A DNA stretch of 64,000 nucleotides from JBBRSD01 sp038245725 (lineage in GTDB: Bacteria > Actinomycetota > Coriobacteriia > Anaerosomatales > JAAXUF01). The stretch covers positions 62,001-126,000 of the forward strand of contig JBBRSD010000007.1 in NCBI GenBank assembly GCA_038245725.1, written 5' to 3'. The translations under genes and the position numbers were made by a program. Below are positions 1 through 8,593 of this stretch, piece by piece. Each line of letters starts with the position of its first letter. The first letter of the stretch is position 1. The notes under the pieces were generated by a model. The model saw only the letters and a program-made list of their open reading frames with translations, ran no database searches and was not told the origin of the DNA.

Positions 1-209
1 CAGGCATCAATGCGCCAGCGTACGTGGGCGTGGCGGTGTCCGCCGGCTTCCCGGTCGTCGCGAGCGGCGGCGTCTCGACGCTCGATGACATCCGGGCGCT
101 CTACGACCTGGGTCCCGGCGTGATCGAGGGCGTCATCGTGGGGCGCGCGCTCTACGAAGGCGCCTTCGCGCTTGAAGAGGCGCTCGCCGCAAGCCGAGGG
201 GAGGCGTAG
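1..209 (+). CDS. hisA: HisA, C-terminal end (partial)
   Basis: This is the tail of the ProFAR isomerase of histidine synthesis, an (beta/alpha)8-barrel enzyme. The frame is open from base 3 and ends at a TAG. The visible end carries the second phosphate-binding half-barrel signature, PVVASGGVSTLDD, and then GVIVGRALYEG, both typical of the last two strands of HisA. The 5' part lies outside the window. hisF follows after 6 bases, as in many his operons. The match is clear from the motifs and the neighbour. Confidence 0.93.
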   Translation, partial: GINAPAYVGVAVSAGFPVVASGGVSTLDDIRALYDLGPGVIEGVIVGRALYEGAFALEEALAASRGEA

Positions 210-215
210 GTCGCG

Positions 216-980
216 ATGCTCATGAAGCGCGTCATACCCTGTCTCGATGTCCACGCAGGCCGCGTCGTCAAAGGCGTGAACTTCGTGAACCTGCGCGACG
301 CCGGGGACCCCGTCGAGATGGCCGCCATCTACGACAAGGCCGGCGCCGACGAGGTCGTCTTCCTCGACATCACGGCCACGCATGAGGATCGCCCCAGCAT
401 GCTCGACGTCGCCACCCGCACCGCCGAGGAGTGCTTCATCCCGTATACGGTGGGCGGCGGAATGCGCTCTGCCGAAGACATCCGCGCCATGCTCAAAGCG
501 GGTGCCGACAAGATTTCGCTCAACAGCGCCGCCGTGCGCGACCCCTCGCTCATAACGCACACGAGCCGCATCTACGGCGCGCAGTGCATCGTCGTGGCGA
601 TCGACGCGCGCCGGGTAGCCGGGGGGCGCGATCGCTGGGAGGTCTTCATCAACGGCGGCCGCATCAATACCGAACTCGACGCGGTCGAGTGGGCTCGCGA
701 GGCCGAGCGTCTCGGCGCTGGCGAGATCCTGCTCACCAGCATGGACTGCGACGGCACGAAAGACGGCTTCGACATCGCGCTCACGCGCGCCGTCACCTCG
801 GCGCTCAACATCCCGGTCATCGCGAGCGGGGGAGCGGGCGAACTCGACCACTTCGCTGAGGCGGTCATCGAGGCCGATGCCGATGCCGTGCTTGCGGCAA
901 GCGTCTTCCACTTCGGGACGTTTACGGTGCGGCAGGTCAAGGAAGCGATGGCGAAGGCGGGCGTGCCGGTTCGGCTCTAG
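216..980 (+). CDS. hisF: Imidazole glycerol phosphate synthase cyclase subunit HisF
   Basis: HisF takes ammonia made by the HisH glutaminase and cyclises PRFAR to imidazole glycerol phosphate and AICAR. The 254-residue length is normal. The N-terminus (MKRVIPCLDVHAGRVVKG) holds the catalytic aspartate of strand 1 (CLDV). The second catalytic aspartate lies in LLTSMDCDGTKDGFD, and the phosphate loops VGGGMRS and IASGGAG are present. ATG at 216 is preceded by AGGGGAGG; ATG at 222 is a possible alternative start. hisH is not visible here. Confidence 0.96.
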   Translation: MLMKRVIPCLDVHAGRVVKGVNFVNLRDAGDPVEMAAIYDKAGADEVVFLDITATHEDRPSMLDVATRTAEECFIPYTVGGGMRSAEDIRAMLKAGADKISLNSAAVRDPSLITHTSRIYGAQCIVVAIDARRVAGGRDRWEVFINGGRINTELDAVEWAREAERLGAGEILLTSMDCDGTKDGFDIALTRAVTSALNIPVIASGGAGELDHFAEAVIEADADAVLAASVFHFGTFTVRQVKEAMAKAGVPVRL

Positions 981-1042
981 TCAGCCGCCTTGTGCAAGCA
1001 GCTAGAATGGACCAGACCACGACTACCGTTCAGGAGTGCATC

Positions 1043-1426
1043 ATGGCCGACCTCGAGCACGATCTTCTCGGCATTGACGAGTTCACCTACAACGCCAACG
1101 GGCTGATCCCGGCGGTCATCCAGCAGCACGACACCCACGAGGTGCTCATGGTCGCCTACATGAACCGCGAGTCACTCGCCGAGACGATTGAGACGGGTTT
1201 CACCTGGTTCTGGAGCCGTAGCCGGCACAAGTTCTGGATGAAGGGCGAGAGCTCCGGCCACACGCAGGAGGTCATCGAGATCCGCTATGACTGCGACGCG
1301 GACTGCCTGCTCATACTCGTGAACCAGATCGGGCCGGGCGCGTGCCACACCAACGAGCGCACCTGTTTCTACCGCACGCTTTACCCGCAAGCCGCCTCGC
1401 TTGCGAAAGGGGCGGGCTGTGAGTAG
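1043..1426 (+). CDS. hisI: Phosphoribosyl-AMP cyclohydrolase HisI
   Basis: This enzyme opens the purine ring of PR-AMP in histidine synthesis and is zinc dependent. I chose ATG 1043 because CAGGAG lies just upstream; the frame is open further 5' but that part looks unlike the family. The 127 residues hold the family core: VLMVAYMN, WFWSRSRHKFWMKGESSGH, then DCDADCLLILV and the ligand stretch GPGACHT. HisE is a separate gene here, overlapping the end of hisI by 8 bases, not fused as in enterobacteria. Confidence 0.95.
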   Translation: MADLEHDLLGIDEFTYNANGLIPAVIQQHDTHEVLMVAYMNRESLAETIETGFTWFWSRSRHKFWMKGESSGHTQEVIEIRYDCDADCLLILVNQIGPGACHTNERTCFYRTLYPQAASLAKGAGCE

Positions 1427-1718
1427 CAAGCCCACCATCGGCGAGGTGCTCGACGAGCTGTTCGCTGTCATCGAGCAGCGAAGAGGCGCCGACCCGGAGA
1501 CTTCCTACACCGCGCGTCTCCTGACCGGCAACGAAGACAGCCTCCTGAAGAAGATCGCCGAGGAGTCCGGCGAGGTCATTATGGCCGCGAAGGACGCCGA
1601 CAAGGACCATCTGCGCTACGAGGTCGCCGATCTCGTCTACCACCTGCTCGTCGTGCTCGCGCGCTACGGCTTGAGCCCGTCCGACCTCGCCGAGGAGCTC
1701 GCGGCCCGGCGTTCCTGA
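1419..1718 (+). CDS. hisE: Phosphoribosyl-ATP pyrophosphatase HisE
   Basis: HisE hydrolyses PR-ATP to PR-AMP, the second step of histidine synthesis. It has the all-alpha MazG-like fold; the acidic signature KIAEESGEVIMAAKD followed by EVADLVYHLLV is plain. GTG 1419 overlaps the hisI stop, which suggests translational coupling. An in-frame TTG at 1401 would add six residues but has a poorer position. The length of 99 residues is usual. It is the last his gene visible. Confidence 0.94.
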   Translation: MSSKPTIGEVLDELFAVIEQRRGADPETSYTARLLTGNEDSLLKKIAEESGEVIMAAKDADKDHLRYEVADLVYHLLVVLARYGLSPSDLAEELAARRS

Positions 1719-1735
1719 CGCCGAGAACCGCGACG

Positions 1736-2884
1736 ATGATGGCAGCCGTCAGCCGCGCGCCTCGGCGAGAAGCGATGGAGCCGCTCTGGGACCGTGTCGA
1801 TCGCAACCGCGCTCGGCTGTTCGGCTACGTCGCCGTCTTCGTTCTCGCATCCGTCGCCGGGCTCGATCTCCTGTTCGCGCTGCCTCTTCTCTTCGTCGTA
1901 TTCAGGACGCTCGGCGAGGGCACCATCGCGGCTGCGTGGGGCGCCTACTGGACGGCGATGGCCGGACTGAGCGTCGTTCTCACGGTTGTGGCGGCATCGT
2001 GGTCCGCGGCAACACTCATGCGCTCCGAGAAGTGGCTGCTCAAGCGCTTTGGTGCTCGGCTCGTCCCCAAGGGCGAGTTGCTCGACACGAAGTTCGCGCT
2101 CAAGGACATGGCGATCGCCGCGGGCCTCGATGTCGCGCCGGCGCTCTACCTCATCCCCGAGACGACCACCAACGCGTTCGTCTTTGCGGCGAGGCGCCGG
2201 CGCGCCGTCATCGGCATCACTGAAGGCTTCACGCGTAAGCTCTCCGTCGACGAGCAGCGGGCGGTATTTGCGAACCTCGTCGCGAGGCTCGTGTCGGGCG
2301 ACACGATCGTCTCCACTGGCGTCGCCGCACTCATGTGGCCCCTTCAGACGTGGCGAGACTCGCGCATGACCGCGGGAGACGACACGTTTGGCGCGATGTC
2401 TGCAACGATCGTCGGCAGTCCTCCCCGGCAGGTTGCGGTCCAGGCGGGGGATGGTCCAGCGGGCATCGGGATGACGTTCGTCATCTTCGGTTTCGGGTTT
2501 GCGCTGCTCGCCGAACTCGTTGCCGCCGGCAACCGGCGCGCCCAACTCACCACCGCGGAGAAGGCCGACGCCGAGGGCATGCTGTACCTGAAGGATCCCA
2601 CGGCGATGCTGTCGGCGCTGAAGCACTGCATCGAGTTGGACAACGTCGTTCCCGTTGCTGGTGAGGGATTTGCTGAACTGTTTTACTGTTGGACCGGCAT
2701 TTCGACCGACGACGAGAACGATCCCGAGTGGGAACGCGTGGCGCGGCTGCGCGAAGTCCTCGGGGTCATGGGATACGACCCAGCAGCTGACATGGCGCAG
2801 TCGACAGCAGCGACAGGCGTGCCTCCCGCACCGCGGCTAGAGGGTATCGGCCAAGGTGTGCAAGCAAAGGACATGTGGCAATGA
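1736..2884 (+). CDS. M48-like membrane protein lacking the HExxH zinc motif
   Basis: The layout resembles HtpX/M48 membrane proteases: two hydrophobic segments (about residues 30-58 and 68-90), a cytoplasmic domain with PETTTNAFVFAARRRRAVIGI, then a third hydrophobic segment (about 245-265). Where M48 enzymes have the zinc motif (DELRAVLAHELGH in typical members) this protein reads DEQRAVFANLVAR, so both metal histidines and the catalytic glutamate are absent. The third-ligand region (TTAEKADAEG) is also altered. It is therefore probably not a protease. ATG 1736 is given; ATG 1775 behind GGCGAG is plausible. It overlaps the amidase gene, suggesting a shared envelope role. Confidence 0.7.
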   Translation: MMAAVSRAPRREAMEPLWDRVDRNRARLFGYVAVFVLASVAGLDLLFALPLLFVVFRTLGEGTIAAAWGAYWTAMAGLSVVLTVVAASWSAATLMRSEKWLLKRFGARLVPKGELLDTKFALKDMAIAAGLDVAPALYLIPETTTNAFVFAARRRRAVIGITEGFTRKLSVDEQRAVFANLVARLVSGDTIVSTGVAALMWPLQTWRDSRMTAGDDTFGAMSATIVGSPPRQVAVQAGDGPAGIGMTFVIFGFGFALLAELVAAGNRRAQLTTAEKADAEGMLYLKDPTAMLSALKHCIELDNVVPVAGEGFAELFYCWTGISTDDENDPEWERVARLREVLGVMGYDPAADMAQSTAATGVPPAPRLEGIGQGVQAKDMWQ

Positions 2885-3834
2885 ATCACGACCGACCCAC
2901 CGGACGACAGATGGCGATGACCCTTGCGGCGTGGGTCATCGGCCTGCTCGTCATGGGAGGTGTCATCTTCGCTGCGTCTTCGGCGCTTATGCCGAAGACT
3001 TCTCCGACCACGCTTCCGGTCAGTTCCCGCCTTTCGTCGCTCGCGACCGCGTCGGTTGAGGCGACAGTCGCGACGCCTGCACCCGCGGTCCCGGTCGCGG
3101 CACCTGCCAGCGTCCCGGCCAGCGTGCAAGCGGCGGTCCCACCGAAGCCCAAGCCGACTTCCAAGAAGACGCCACCGCCCGTGAAGACCCCGGCCAGCCC
3201 CTTTGGCGGCAAGGTGGTCGTCATCGACGCCGGCCACCAGGGCAAGGGCGATTCGTCGCTCGAACCCATCGGCCCCGGGTCGTCAACGAGGAAGCCGAAG
3301 GTCGCCAGCGGTGCCACCGGAATAGCGACACACAACACCGAGAGCTCGGTAAACCTTCAGATCGCGCTCAAGCTGCAGAAGAATCTTGTCCGCGCGGGTG
3401 TCAAAGTCGTGATGATCCGGACCACCCAAAACGTCAACATCGCCAACTCGAAGCGGGCGAAGATCGCCAACGCCGCACACGCCGCGCTTTTCATCCGGAT
3501 ACACTGCGACGGCTCCACGAACCGCTCGCAGTACGGGTTGTCCACGCTTGTGCCGGGCGCTAACCAGTGGACTGGGCCGATCGTGGACCGAAGCGGACGG
3601 GCGGGCGGTTACGTGCACCGCGCAGTTCTCGCAGCTTCGGGGGCCCGGGACCTCGGCGTGAAGAAGAGGTCGGACCTGAGCGGTTTCAATTGGTCGACGG
3701 TACCGACGATCCTCGTCGAGTTGGGATTCTTGAGCAATCCGGCCGAGGATCGCAAGCTTGGCACCTCGGCGTACCAGGCGACACTGGCCAAAGGTCTCGC
3801 CACCGGCATCGAAGCGTATCTGAAGACCAAATAG
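2881..3834 (+). CDS. N-acetylmuramoyl-L-alanine amidase (Amidase_3)
   Basis: This is a zinc amidase that cuts the MurNAc-L-Ala bond of peptidoglycan. A short cytoplasmic head is followed by a membrane anchor (about residues 13-35) and a Pro/Ala/Thr-rich linker to about residue 108. The catalytic domain shows all expected residues: His119 in IDAGHQGKG, Glu154 in HNTESSVN, His208 in RIHCDG and Glu280 in VELGFLSN. The ATG at 2881 shares ATGA with the stop of the M48-like gene; a GTG at 2875 is in frame. It probably acts outside the membrane while anchored by its N-terminus. Confidence 0.92.
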   Translation: MNHDRPTGRQMAMTLAAWVIGLLVMGGVIFAASSALMPKTSPTTLPVSSRLSSLATASVEATVATPAPAVPVAAPASVPASVQAAVPPKPKPTSKKTPPPVKTPASPFGGKVVVIDAGHQGKGDSSLEPIGPGSSTRKPKVASGATGIATHNTESSVNLQIALKLQKNLVRAGVKVVMIRTTQNVNIANSKRAKIANAAHAALFIRIHCDGSTNRSQYGLSTLVPGANQWTGPIVDRSGRAGGYVHRAVLAASGARDLGVKKRSDLSGFNWSTVPTILVELGFLSNPAEDRKLGTSAYQATLAKGLATGIEAYLKTK

Positions 3835-3854
3835 CCCCAAGTCGGATACACGAA

Positions 3855-3877
3855 CGGACCGCCGCGGGGGCGGTCCG
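3855..3877 (+). terminator. Stem-loop after the amidase gene
   Basis: A perfect 9-bp stem (CGGACCGCC with GGCGGTCCG) closes a 5-base loop 20 bases after the amidase stop. No T-run follows, so it is either a weak intrinsic terminator or a 3'-end stabilising hairpin. A second 8-bp hairpin (GCGACGCT/AGCGTCGC) lies close by at 3894-3917. Otherwise 3878-4089 holds no gene I can support. Confidence 0.5.
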
Positions 3878-4089
3878 AACGGCCGGACGTCGAGCGACGC
3901 TATCGTTGCAGCGTCGCCTTGAACCCGCACCCCCCACAGGCGGGGCACTTCTTGTGAACCACATCCCCCTCGGAGGATCCTGCACTTCTCCTCCTACTTG
4001 AGTGTTTCGGCATCGCGTGAGCGAACCTTAAACACATGGGCGGAGATGTGCCTCGGCCAGTTTGGAACGCCGCTACCGAGGAAGGCCTC

Positions 4090-4120
4090 TTGACATCGCC
4101 CCGGCCCGAAGGCGTAGACT
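4090..4120 (+). promoter_or_regulatory. Probable sigma-A-type promoter of the trp operon
   Basis: TTGACA (4090-4095) is a consensus -35 box. TAGACT (4115-4120) is a 4/6 match to a -10 box, with a 19-base spacer that is slightly long. Transcription would start near 4127, just ahead of the T-box leader. Confidence 0.6.
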
Positions 4121-4130
4121 GCTCGGCAAC

Positions 4131-4422
4131 CGAACAGCGCGTCTGTGACGGGGAAGAGTACTTCAGTTCAAGAGCTTTAGAGAGTCGGGGACAGGTGGAA
4201 ACCCGGCGCTACTGACTGAAGGAATGGGCCCCTGAGACTCCTGCACAAAGGCTCTTGAGCTGACTAGTGCGGGCGGATCCCAACCGATACAAGGGGCAGG
4301 GTATGAAGGCGAGCGCAAGCCGAGTACCCGACAGACCAAAGTGGGCATGTTGCAACCGCGATATGTCAACAAGGGTGGTACCGCGAGAGTAACTCTCGTC
4401 CCTTGATGGACGGGAGTTTTTT
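4131..4422 (+). promoter_or_regulatory. Tryptophan T-box leader (specifier UGG)
   Basis: This leader RNA should sense uncharged tRNA-Trp. Stem I has GGGG/CCCC (4150-4153 with 4229-4232) and CTTCAGT/ACTGAAG (4161-4167 with 4215-4221) around the specifier loop. Its 5' strand carries AGTA and its 3' strand reads GAA-TGG-G with TGG at 4225-4227. The distal AGAGAG and GGTGGAAACC elements are present. The T-box core AAGGGTGGTACCGCG spans 4371-4385. An antiterminator can form from AAGGG with CCCTT and GCGAGAG with CTCTCGT, excluding the terminator that follows. trpE comes directly after, which fits the Trp specifier. Confidence 0.92.
4392..4422 (+). terminator. Intrinsic terminator of the trp T-box
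   Basis: A 10-bp stem (4392-4401 with 4408-4417, one G-U pair) with a 6-base loop is followed by TTTTTT. Its 5' arm is shared with the antiterminator, so the leader acts on transcription, not on translation as in the best-known actinobacterial T-boxes. Confidence 0.9.
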
Positions 4423-4494
4423 GTTTTCTCGGAGTGCCGATTCAGCGCGCGGTGCGGTCGACGAACAGGCGACCGAAAGAAGGCAGGACCGAAG

Positions 4495-5988
4495 ATGATA
4501 TTGCCTGGCAGAGAAGAGTTTGCGCGACTTGCCGCCGACTACGACGTGGTCCCTGTGGCACGCGAGGTCTACGCCGATCTTGCGACCCCCATCAGCGCGT
4601 TCATGGCGCTCGCCGAAGGCGCCGAGCATGCATTCCTGCTCGAGAGCGTCATCGGCGGGGAGCGTTTGGGGCGCTACAGCTTCCTGGGCGTGGGGGATCG
4701 GCAAGTCATCAGCGCCCGCGGCCACGAGGTCGTCATCGAGAGCGGCGGTGTCTCTGGCGAGTACGCCGACGACCCGTTGAGGGTCGTCTCCCGTGAGCTC
4801 GGCGTCGGCAAGGTCGCCCGGGTGCCGGGGCTGCCGCTGTTCGTTGGTGGCGCTGTCGGCTACGTGGGCTACGAGACGGCGGCCAGTTTCGAGAAGGTGC
4901 CTCGCCATGACGTCGACGTGCTGGGCGTACCGGACTTCAGCTTCATGGCCGCCGACGTGGTCGTGGCTTTCGACCACGCCCGCCGCGTCATGCAGGTCAT
5001 CGCTCCCGTTCGGCCCGGCGGCGCGCCCGACATCGCGTACGACGCAGCGCTCCGGCGCATCGACAGCTACCTCAAGCGCATCGACCAGGGGCCGCGCGGT
5101 GCGGAGCTGGGCGCTTACGGCGTCGCCGTACCGGTCCCGATGGATGCGCACACTACCCGCGAGGAGTTCATCGGCCAGGTGGAGCGCGCCAAGGAGTACA
5201 TCGCTGCGGGCGACATCTTTCAGGTCGTCCTCAGCCAGCGCTACTCCGCGCCCTACGAGGGTGACGGGCTCGATCTGTACCGCGTGCTGCGGGCGGTCAA
5301 CCCGTCGCCGTACATGTTCTACGTGCGCACTCGTGATGTGACGCTCGTAGGCTCGTCGCCCGAGCCGCTCGTGCGCGTTGAGGGCGACTGCGTGCTCACC
5401 CGCCCGCTCGCCGGCACCCGGCCTCGTGGCGCGACCGCTGCCGAAGACGGCCGCCTGCGCGCCGATCTCCTCGCCGATGAGAAGGAGCGCGCCGAGCACG
5501 TCATGCTCGTCGATCTGGGTCGCAACGACCTCGGGCGCGTCTCGACACCGGGGACCGTGACCGTCGATGAGCTGATGGAGGTCGAGTACTACAGCCACGT
5601 GATGCACATCGTGAGCAACGTGACCGGCGAGCTCGCGCCCGGCAAAGATGCATTCGACGCGCTTGAGGCCACGTTTCCTGCTGGTACCGTCAGCGGTGCG
5701 CCCAAAGTACGCGCGATGGAGATCATTCGCGAACTCGAGCCCGAGGCGCGAGGCCCGTACGCCGGCACCGTGGGGTACGTGGGGCTCGATGGGGCGATGG
5801 ACATGTGCATCACGATCCGCACGGTGGTCATCGCCAACGGCCGCGCGTACGTGCAGTCCGGCGCCGGAATCGTCGCCGATAGCGACCCGGAGAAAGAGTT
5901 CGAGGAGTGCATGCACAAGGCTCAGGCGATGCACAGAGCCCTTGAGCTGGCAGCGGGCATGAACGCTGAAGAGGAGGTCGCACGATGA
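4495..5988 (+). CDS. trpE: Anthranilate synthase component I (TrpE)
   Basis: TrpE converts chorismate and TrpG-derived ammonia to anthranilate. The 497 residues carry the N-terminal tryptophan-feedback motif LLES (48-51), so the enzyme is probably inhibited by tryptophan. The chorismate-binding half shows FQVVLSQRYSAP, CVLTRPLAGTRPRG, LGRNDLGRVS and FPAGTVSGAPKVRAMEII. ATG 4495 follows the T-box leader by about 70 bases with GCAGGA upstream. Its stop overlaps the next start in ATGA, so trpE and trpGD are probably translationally coupled, which suits subunits of one complex. Confidence 0.97.
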   Translation: MILPGREEFARLAADYDVVPVAREVYADLATPISAFMALAEGAEHAFLLESVIGGERLGRYSFLGVGDRQVISARGHEVVIESGGVSGEYADDPLRVVSRELGVGKVARVPGLPLFVGGAVGYVGYETAASFEKVPRHDVDVLGVPDFSFMAADVVVAFDHARRVMQVIAPVRPGGAPDIAYDAALRRIDSYLKRIDQGPRGAELGAYGVAVPVPMDAHTTREEFIGQVERAKEYIAAGDIFQVVLSQRYSAPYEGDGLDLYRVLRAVNPSPYMFYVRTRDVTLVGSSPEPLVRVEGDCVLTRPLAGTRPRGATAAEDGRLRADLLADEKERAEHVMLVDLGRNDLGRVSTPGTVTVDELMEVEYYSHVMHIVSNVTGELAPGKDAFDALEATFPAGTVSGAPKVRAMEIIRELEPEARGPYAGTVGYVGLDGAMDMCITIRTVVIANGRAYVQSGAGIVADSDPEKEFEECMHKAQAMHRALELAAGMNAEEEVAR

Positions 5989-7718
5989 TCCTCGTCATCG
6001 ATAACTACGACTCCTTCACCTACAACCTCGTGCAGCTTCTCGCGGCGCTTGGCGCTGAGGTCGAAGTGCACCGCAACGACGCGCTGACCGCCGAGGAGGC
6101 GCTGGCGCTCAAGCCCGCCGGAATCGTTGTGTCGCCGGGTCCGGGCACGCCGGACGCCGCCGGCATCAGCCGAGATGTGATTCGGGCGGCGGCGGCCGCC
6201 AAGGTGCCGTTGCTCGGTGTGTGTCTCGGCCACCAGTGCATCGCCGAGGTGTTCGGCGGGACGGTATGCCGCGCACCACGGGCCGTCCACGGCAAGACCG
6301 ACGAGATCAGCCACGACGGTCTTGCGCTCTTCGCCGGCATACCGAACCCGTTCACAGCGACGCGCTACCACTCGCTGTGCGTCGATGCCGGCAGCGTACC
6401 TGACGTCCTCGAGGTACAGGCCACGACGCCCGACGCCGTCATCATGGCGCTGCGCCACCGCGAGCTGCCCATCTTCGGCGTGCAGTTCCATCCCGAAAGC
6501 GTGCTCACGCCGGAGGGTACGAAGTTGCTCGCGAACTTCCTGGACGTGACAGGAGAGGTGCCGCTTGCTCGAGGCGCCTCCGGCACGGCCGCGATCGTCT
6601 CGGCTGCGGGCGGTTCGACGAGGGCGAGTGCCGGGGCGGCCGCGGTGGTCGACACCGTGGGTGCGATCGGGCGTGTCGCGACGGGAGCCTCGCTCTCCGA
6701 AGACGAGGCGTACTCGGTCATGGACCAGATCATGGACGGGCAGGCGACGCCGTCCCAGATCAGCGCACTCATTACCGGCATGCGGATGAAGGGCGAGACC
6801 GTCGACGAGATCGTAGGCTTCGCGCGCGCTATGCGCGAGCACGCGACTCCCGTCCGCCCGACCGTCGCCGGCTACATCGACACGTGCGGGACCGGCGGCG
6901 ACGGGCTGCACACCTTCAACATCTCGACGACGACCGCGTTCGTGGTCGCCGGCGCGGGCGTGCCGGTCGCCAAGCACGGCAACCGCGCGGTCTCCTCGGC
7001 GGCGGGGAGCGCGGACGTGCTCGAGGCGCTCGGCATCGACATCGGCCTGGGCGCGACCGACGTAGCGCGCTGCGTCGACGAGGCCGGCGTGGGCTTCCTG
7101 TTCGCACAGGCGCTGCACTCCTCGATGCGCCATGCGGGCCCGACGCGCCGTGAGATCGGCATCCGGACCGTCTTCAACATCCTCGGGCCGCTCACGAATC
7201 CGGCCGGCGCCAAACGTCAGCTTCTCGGCGTCTACGATGCCCGTCTCGCGCCGGTCATGGCCGAAGTGGCCGGGCGCCTTGGGGCGGAGCGCGTGCTCGT
7301 CGTCAACGGCCACCCCGGTATGGATGAGGTGAGCGGCTCCGGTCCCACGACCGTCGCGGAGTTCAACGCCGAGACCGGCGCCGTCTCCACATACACCATC
7401 ACACCGGAGTCCCTGGGTATCGCCCGCGGAACGCTGGCCGATATCGCGGGCGGCAACGCCGCCGAGAACGCCGCGATCGTCCGAGCGATCCTGGGCGGCG
7501 AAGTCGGCCCGCGCCGCGACGTCGTGCTGCTGAACGCAGCCGCGGCGCTGCTGGCCGCGGGCAAGGCCGGCGACCTCGCCGAGGGCGTCGCACTCGCTCG
7601 CGTCTCGATCGACAACGGGCGCGCCCTCTGTGCGCTCGACGAGCTCGGAGCCCTCTCGCGGCGCCTCGCCGCAGTCGCGTCGCGCGCCAATCCCACAACG
7701 GAGGTAACGACAGCATGA
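5985..7718 (+). CDS. trpGD: Fused glutamine amidotransferase-phosphoribosyltransferase (TrpG-TrpD)
   Basis: Two enzymes are joined. Residues 1-190 form the class I glutaminase TrpG: IVVSPGPGTP, nucleophile Cys80 in LLGVCLGHQ, and His169/Glu171 in QFHPES. A linker rich in Ala, Gly and Ser (about 192-235) leads to TrpD, anthranilate phosphoribosyltransferase, with DTCGTGGDG (300-307), NISTTTAFV, AKHGNRAVSS and FNILGPLTNP. The order matches the E. coli TrpGD fusion, but such fusions may arise independently. It overlaps trpE upstream and trpC downstream by four bases each. Confidence 0.96.
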   Translation: MILVIDNYDSFTYNLVQLLAALGAEVEVHRNDALTAEEALALKPAGIVVSPGPGTPDAAGISRDVIRAAAAAKVPLLGVCLGHQCIAEVFGGTVCRAPRAVHGKTDEISHDGLALFAGIPNPFTATRYHSLCVDAGSVPDVLEVQATTPDAVIMALRHRELPIFGVQFHPESVLTPEGTKLLANFLDVTGEVPLARGASGTAAIVSAAGGSTRASAGAAAVVDTVGAIGRVATGASLSEDEAYSVMDQIMDGQATPSQISALITGMRMKGETVDEIVGFARAMREHATPVRPTVAGYIDTCGTGGDGLHTFNISTTTAFVVAGAGVPVAKHGNRAVSSAAGSADVLEALGIDIGLGATDVARCVDEAGVGFLFAQALHSSMRHAGPTRREIGIRTVFNILGPLTNPAGAKRQLLGVYDARLAPVMAEVAGRLGAERVLVVNGHPGMDEVSGSGPTTVAEFNAETGAVSTYTITPESLGIARGTLADIAGGNAAENAAIVRAILGGEVGPRRDVVLLNAAAALLAAGKAGDLAEGVALARVSIDNGRALCALDELGALSRRLAAVASRANPTTEVTTA

Positions 7719-8515
7719 CCGCAAGCTTCCTCGAGTCCGTGGTCACTGCGCGCAAGGTCGCGCTCGCGCTCGCGTACGGCAGGTACACGCCGGCCGACTG
7801 CGAGCTGCTTGCCGCGTCAGCCACCCGTCCGCCGCGCGACTTCATCGGCGCGCTCGTCGGGCGTCCTGATGTGGCCGTGATCGCCGAGGTCAAGAAGGCC
7901 TCGCCCAGCGCCGGACCGATCGCGCCGGAGTGCGAGGCGTCGATGCAGGCGCTCCGGTACGAAGACGGCGGTGCCGCGTGCGTGAGCGTCCTGTGCGAGC
8001 CCCGCTACTTCGGCGGCTCCTTCACCGACCTGTCGGACGTCAGCGATGCGGTCGGCATCCCGGTGATCGCGAAAGACTTCGTAGTCGATCCTGTGCAGCT
8101 CTACGTTGCACGGGGCCACGGCGCCGACGCCGTGCTGCTCATGGTGAGCGTTCTCGGCGATTCGATTCGCGAGTACATCGACCTCGCAGGTACCCTCGGG
8201 CTCACGTCGCTCGTGGAGGTGCACGACCAGCACGAGCTCGATATCGCGCTCGCCGCGCGGGCCCGCCTCATCGGCGTCAACAGCCGAAACCTCAAGACGC
8301 TCGCGGTCGCGCCCGAGAAGGTCGCGCCGGTGATCGCGGCCGCCAAGGGGTCGGGAGCGATCGTGGTCGCCGAGAGTGGCATTCGTACGCGCCGGTCCGT
8401 TGAGGCGGCTGCGGCGCACGGAGCGGACGCCGTCCTCGTGGGCGAGACGCTCATGCGCACGCAGTTCCCCGAGGAAGTTCTCAAGGAGTTGACGGGTGTG
8501 CACAAGTGCCCGTGA
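7715..8515 (+). CDS. trpC: Indole-3-glycerol-phosphate synthase (TrpC)
   Basis: TrpC closes the indole ring from CdRP. The 266-residue barrel has VIAEVKKASPSAG (substrate-binding lysine on strand 1), SVLCEPRYFGGS, PVIAKDFVVD (catalytic lysine), LVEVHDQHELD, LIGVNSRNLKT, VAESGI and a last phosphate loop DAVLVGETLMR. It overlaps trpGD in ATGA. The next gene starts 78 bases later. TrpF is encoded separately, not fused. Confidence 0.96.
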   Translation: MTASFLESVVTARKVALALAYGRYTPADCELLAASATRPPRDFIGALVGRPDVAVIAEVKKASPSAGPIAPECEASMQALRYEDGGAACVSVLCEPRYFGGSFTDLSDVSDAVGIPVIAKDFVVDPVQLYVARGHGADAVLLMVSVLGDSIREYIDLAGTLGLTSLVEVHDQHELDIALAARARLIGVNSRNLKTLAVAPEKVAPVIAAAKGSGAIVVAESGIRTRRSVEAAAAHGADAVLVGETLMRTQFPEEVLKELTGVHKCP

Positions 8516-8593
8516 TGACTGGATTTGCGACCGCTCGACAGCACGTGAAGGTTTGCGACAGGGACACGTAAGCAGCAAGGGAGGAGCACCACC

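Noticed and set aside
4163..4372. Minus-strand frame inside the trp leader
   Set aside because: The stretch is fully explained by the T-box structure on the plus strand.
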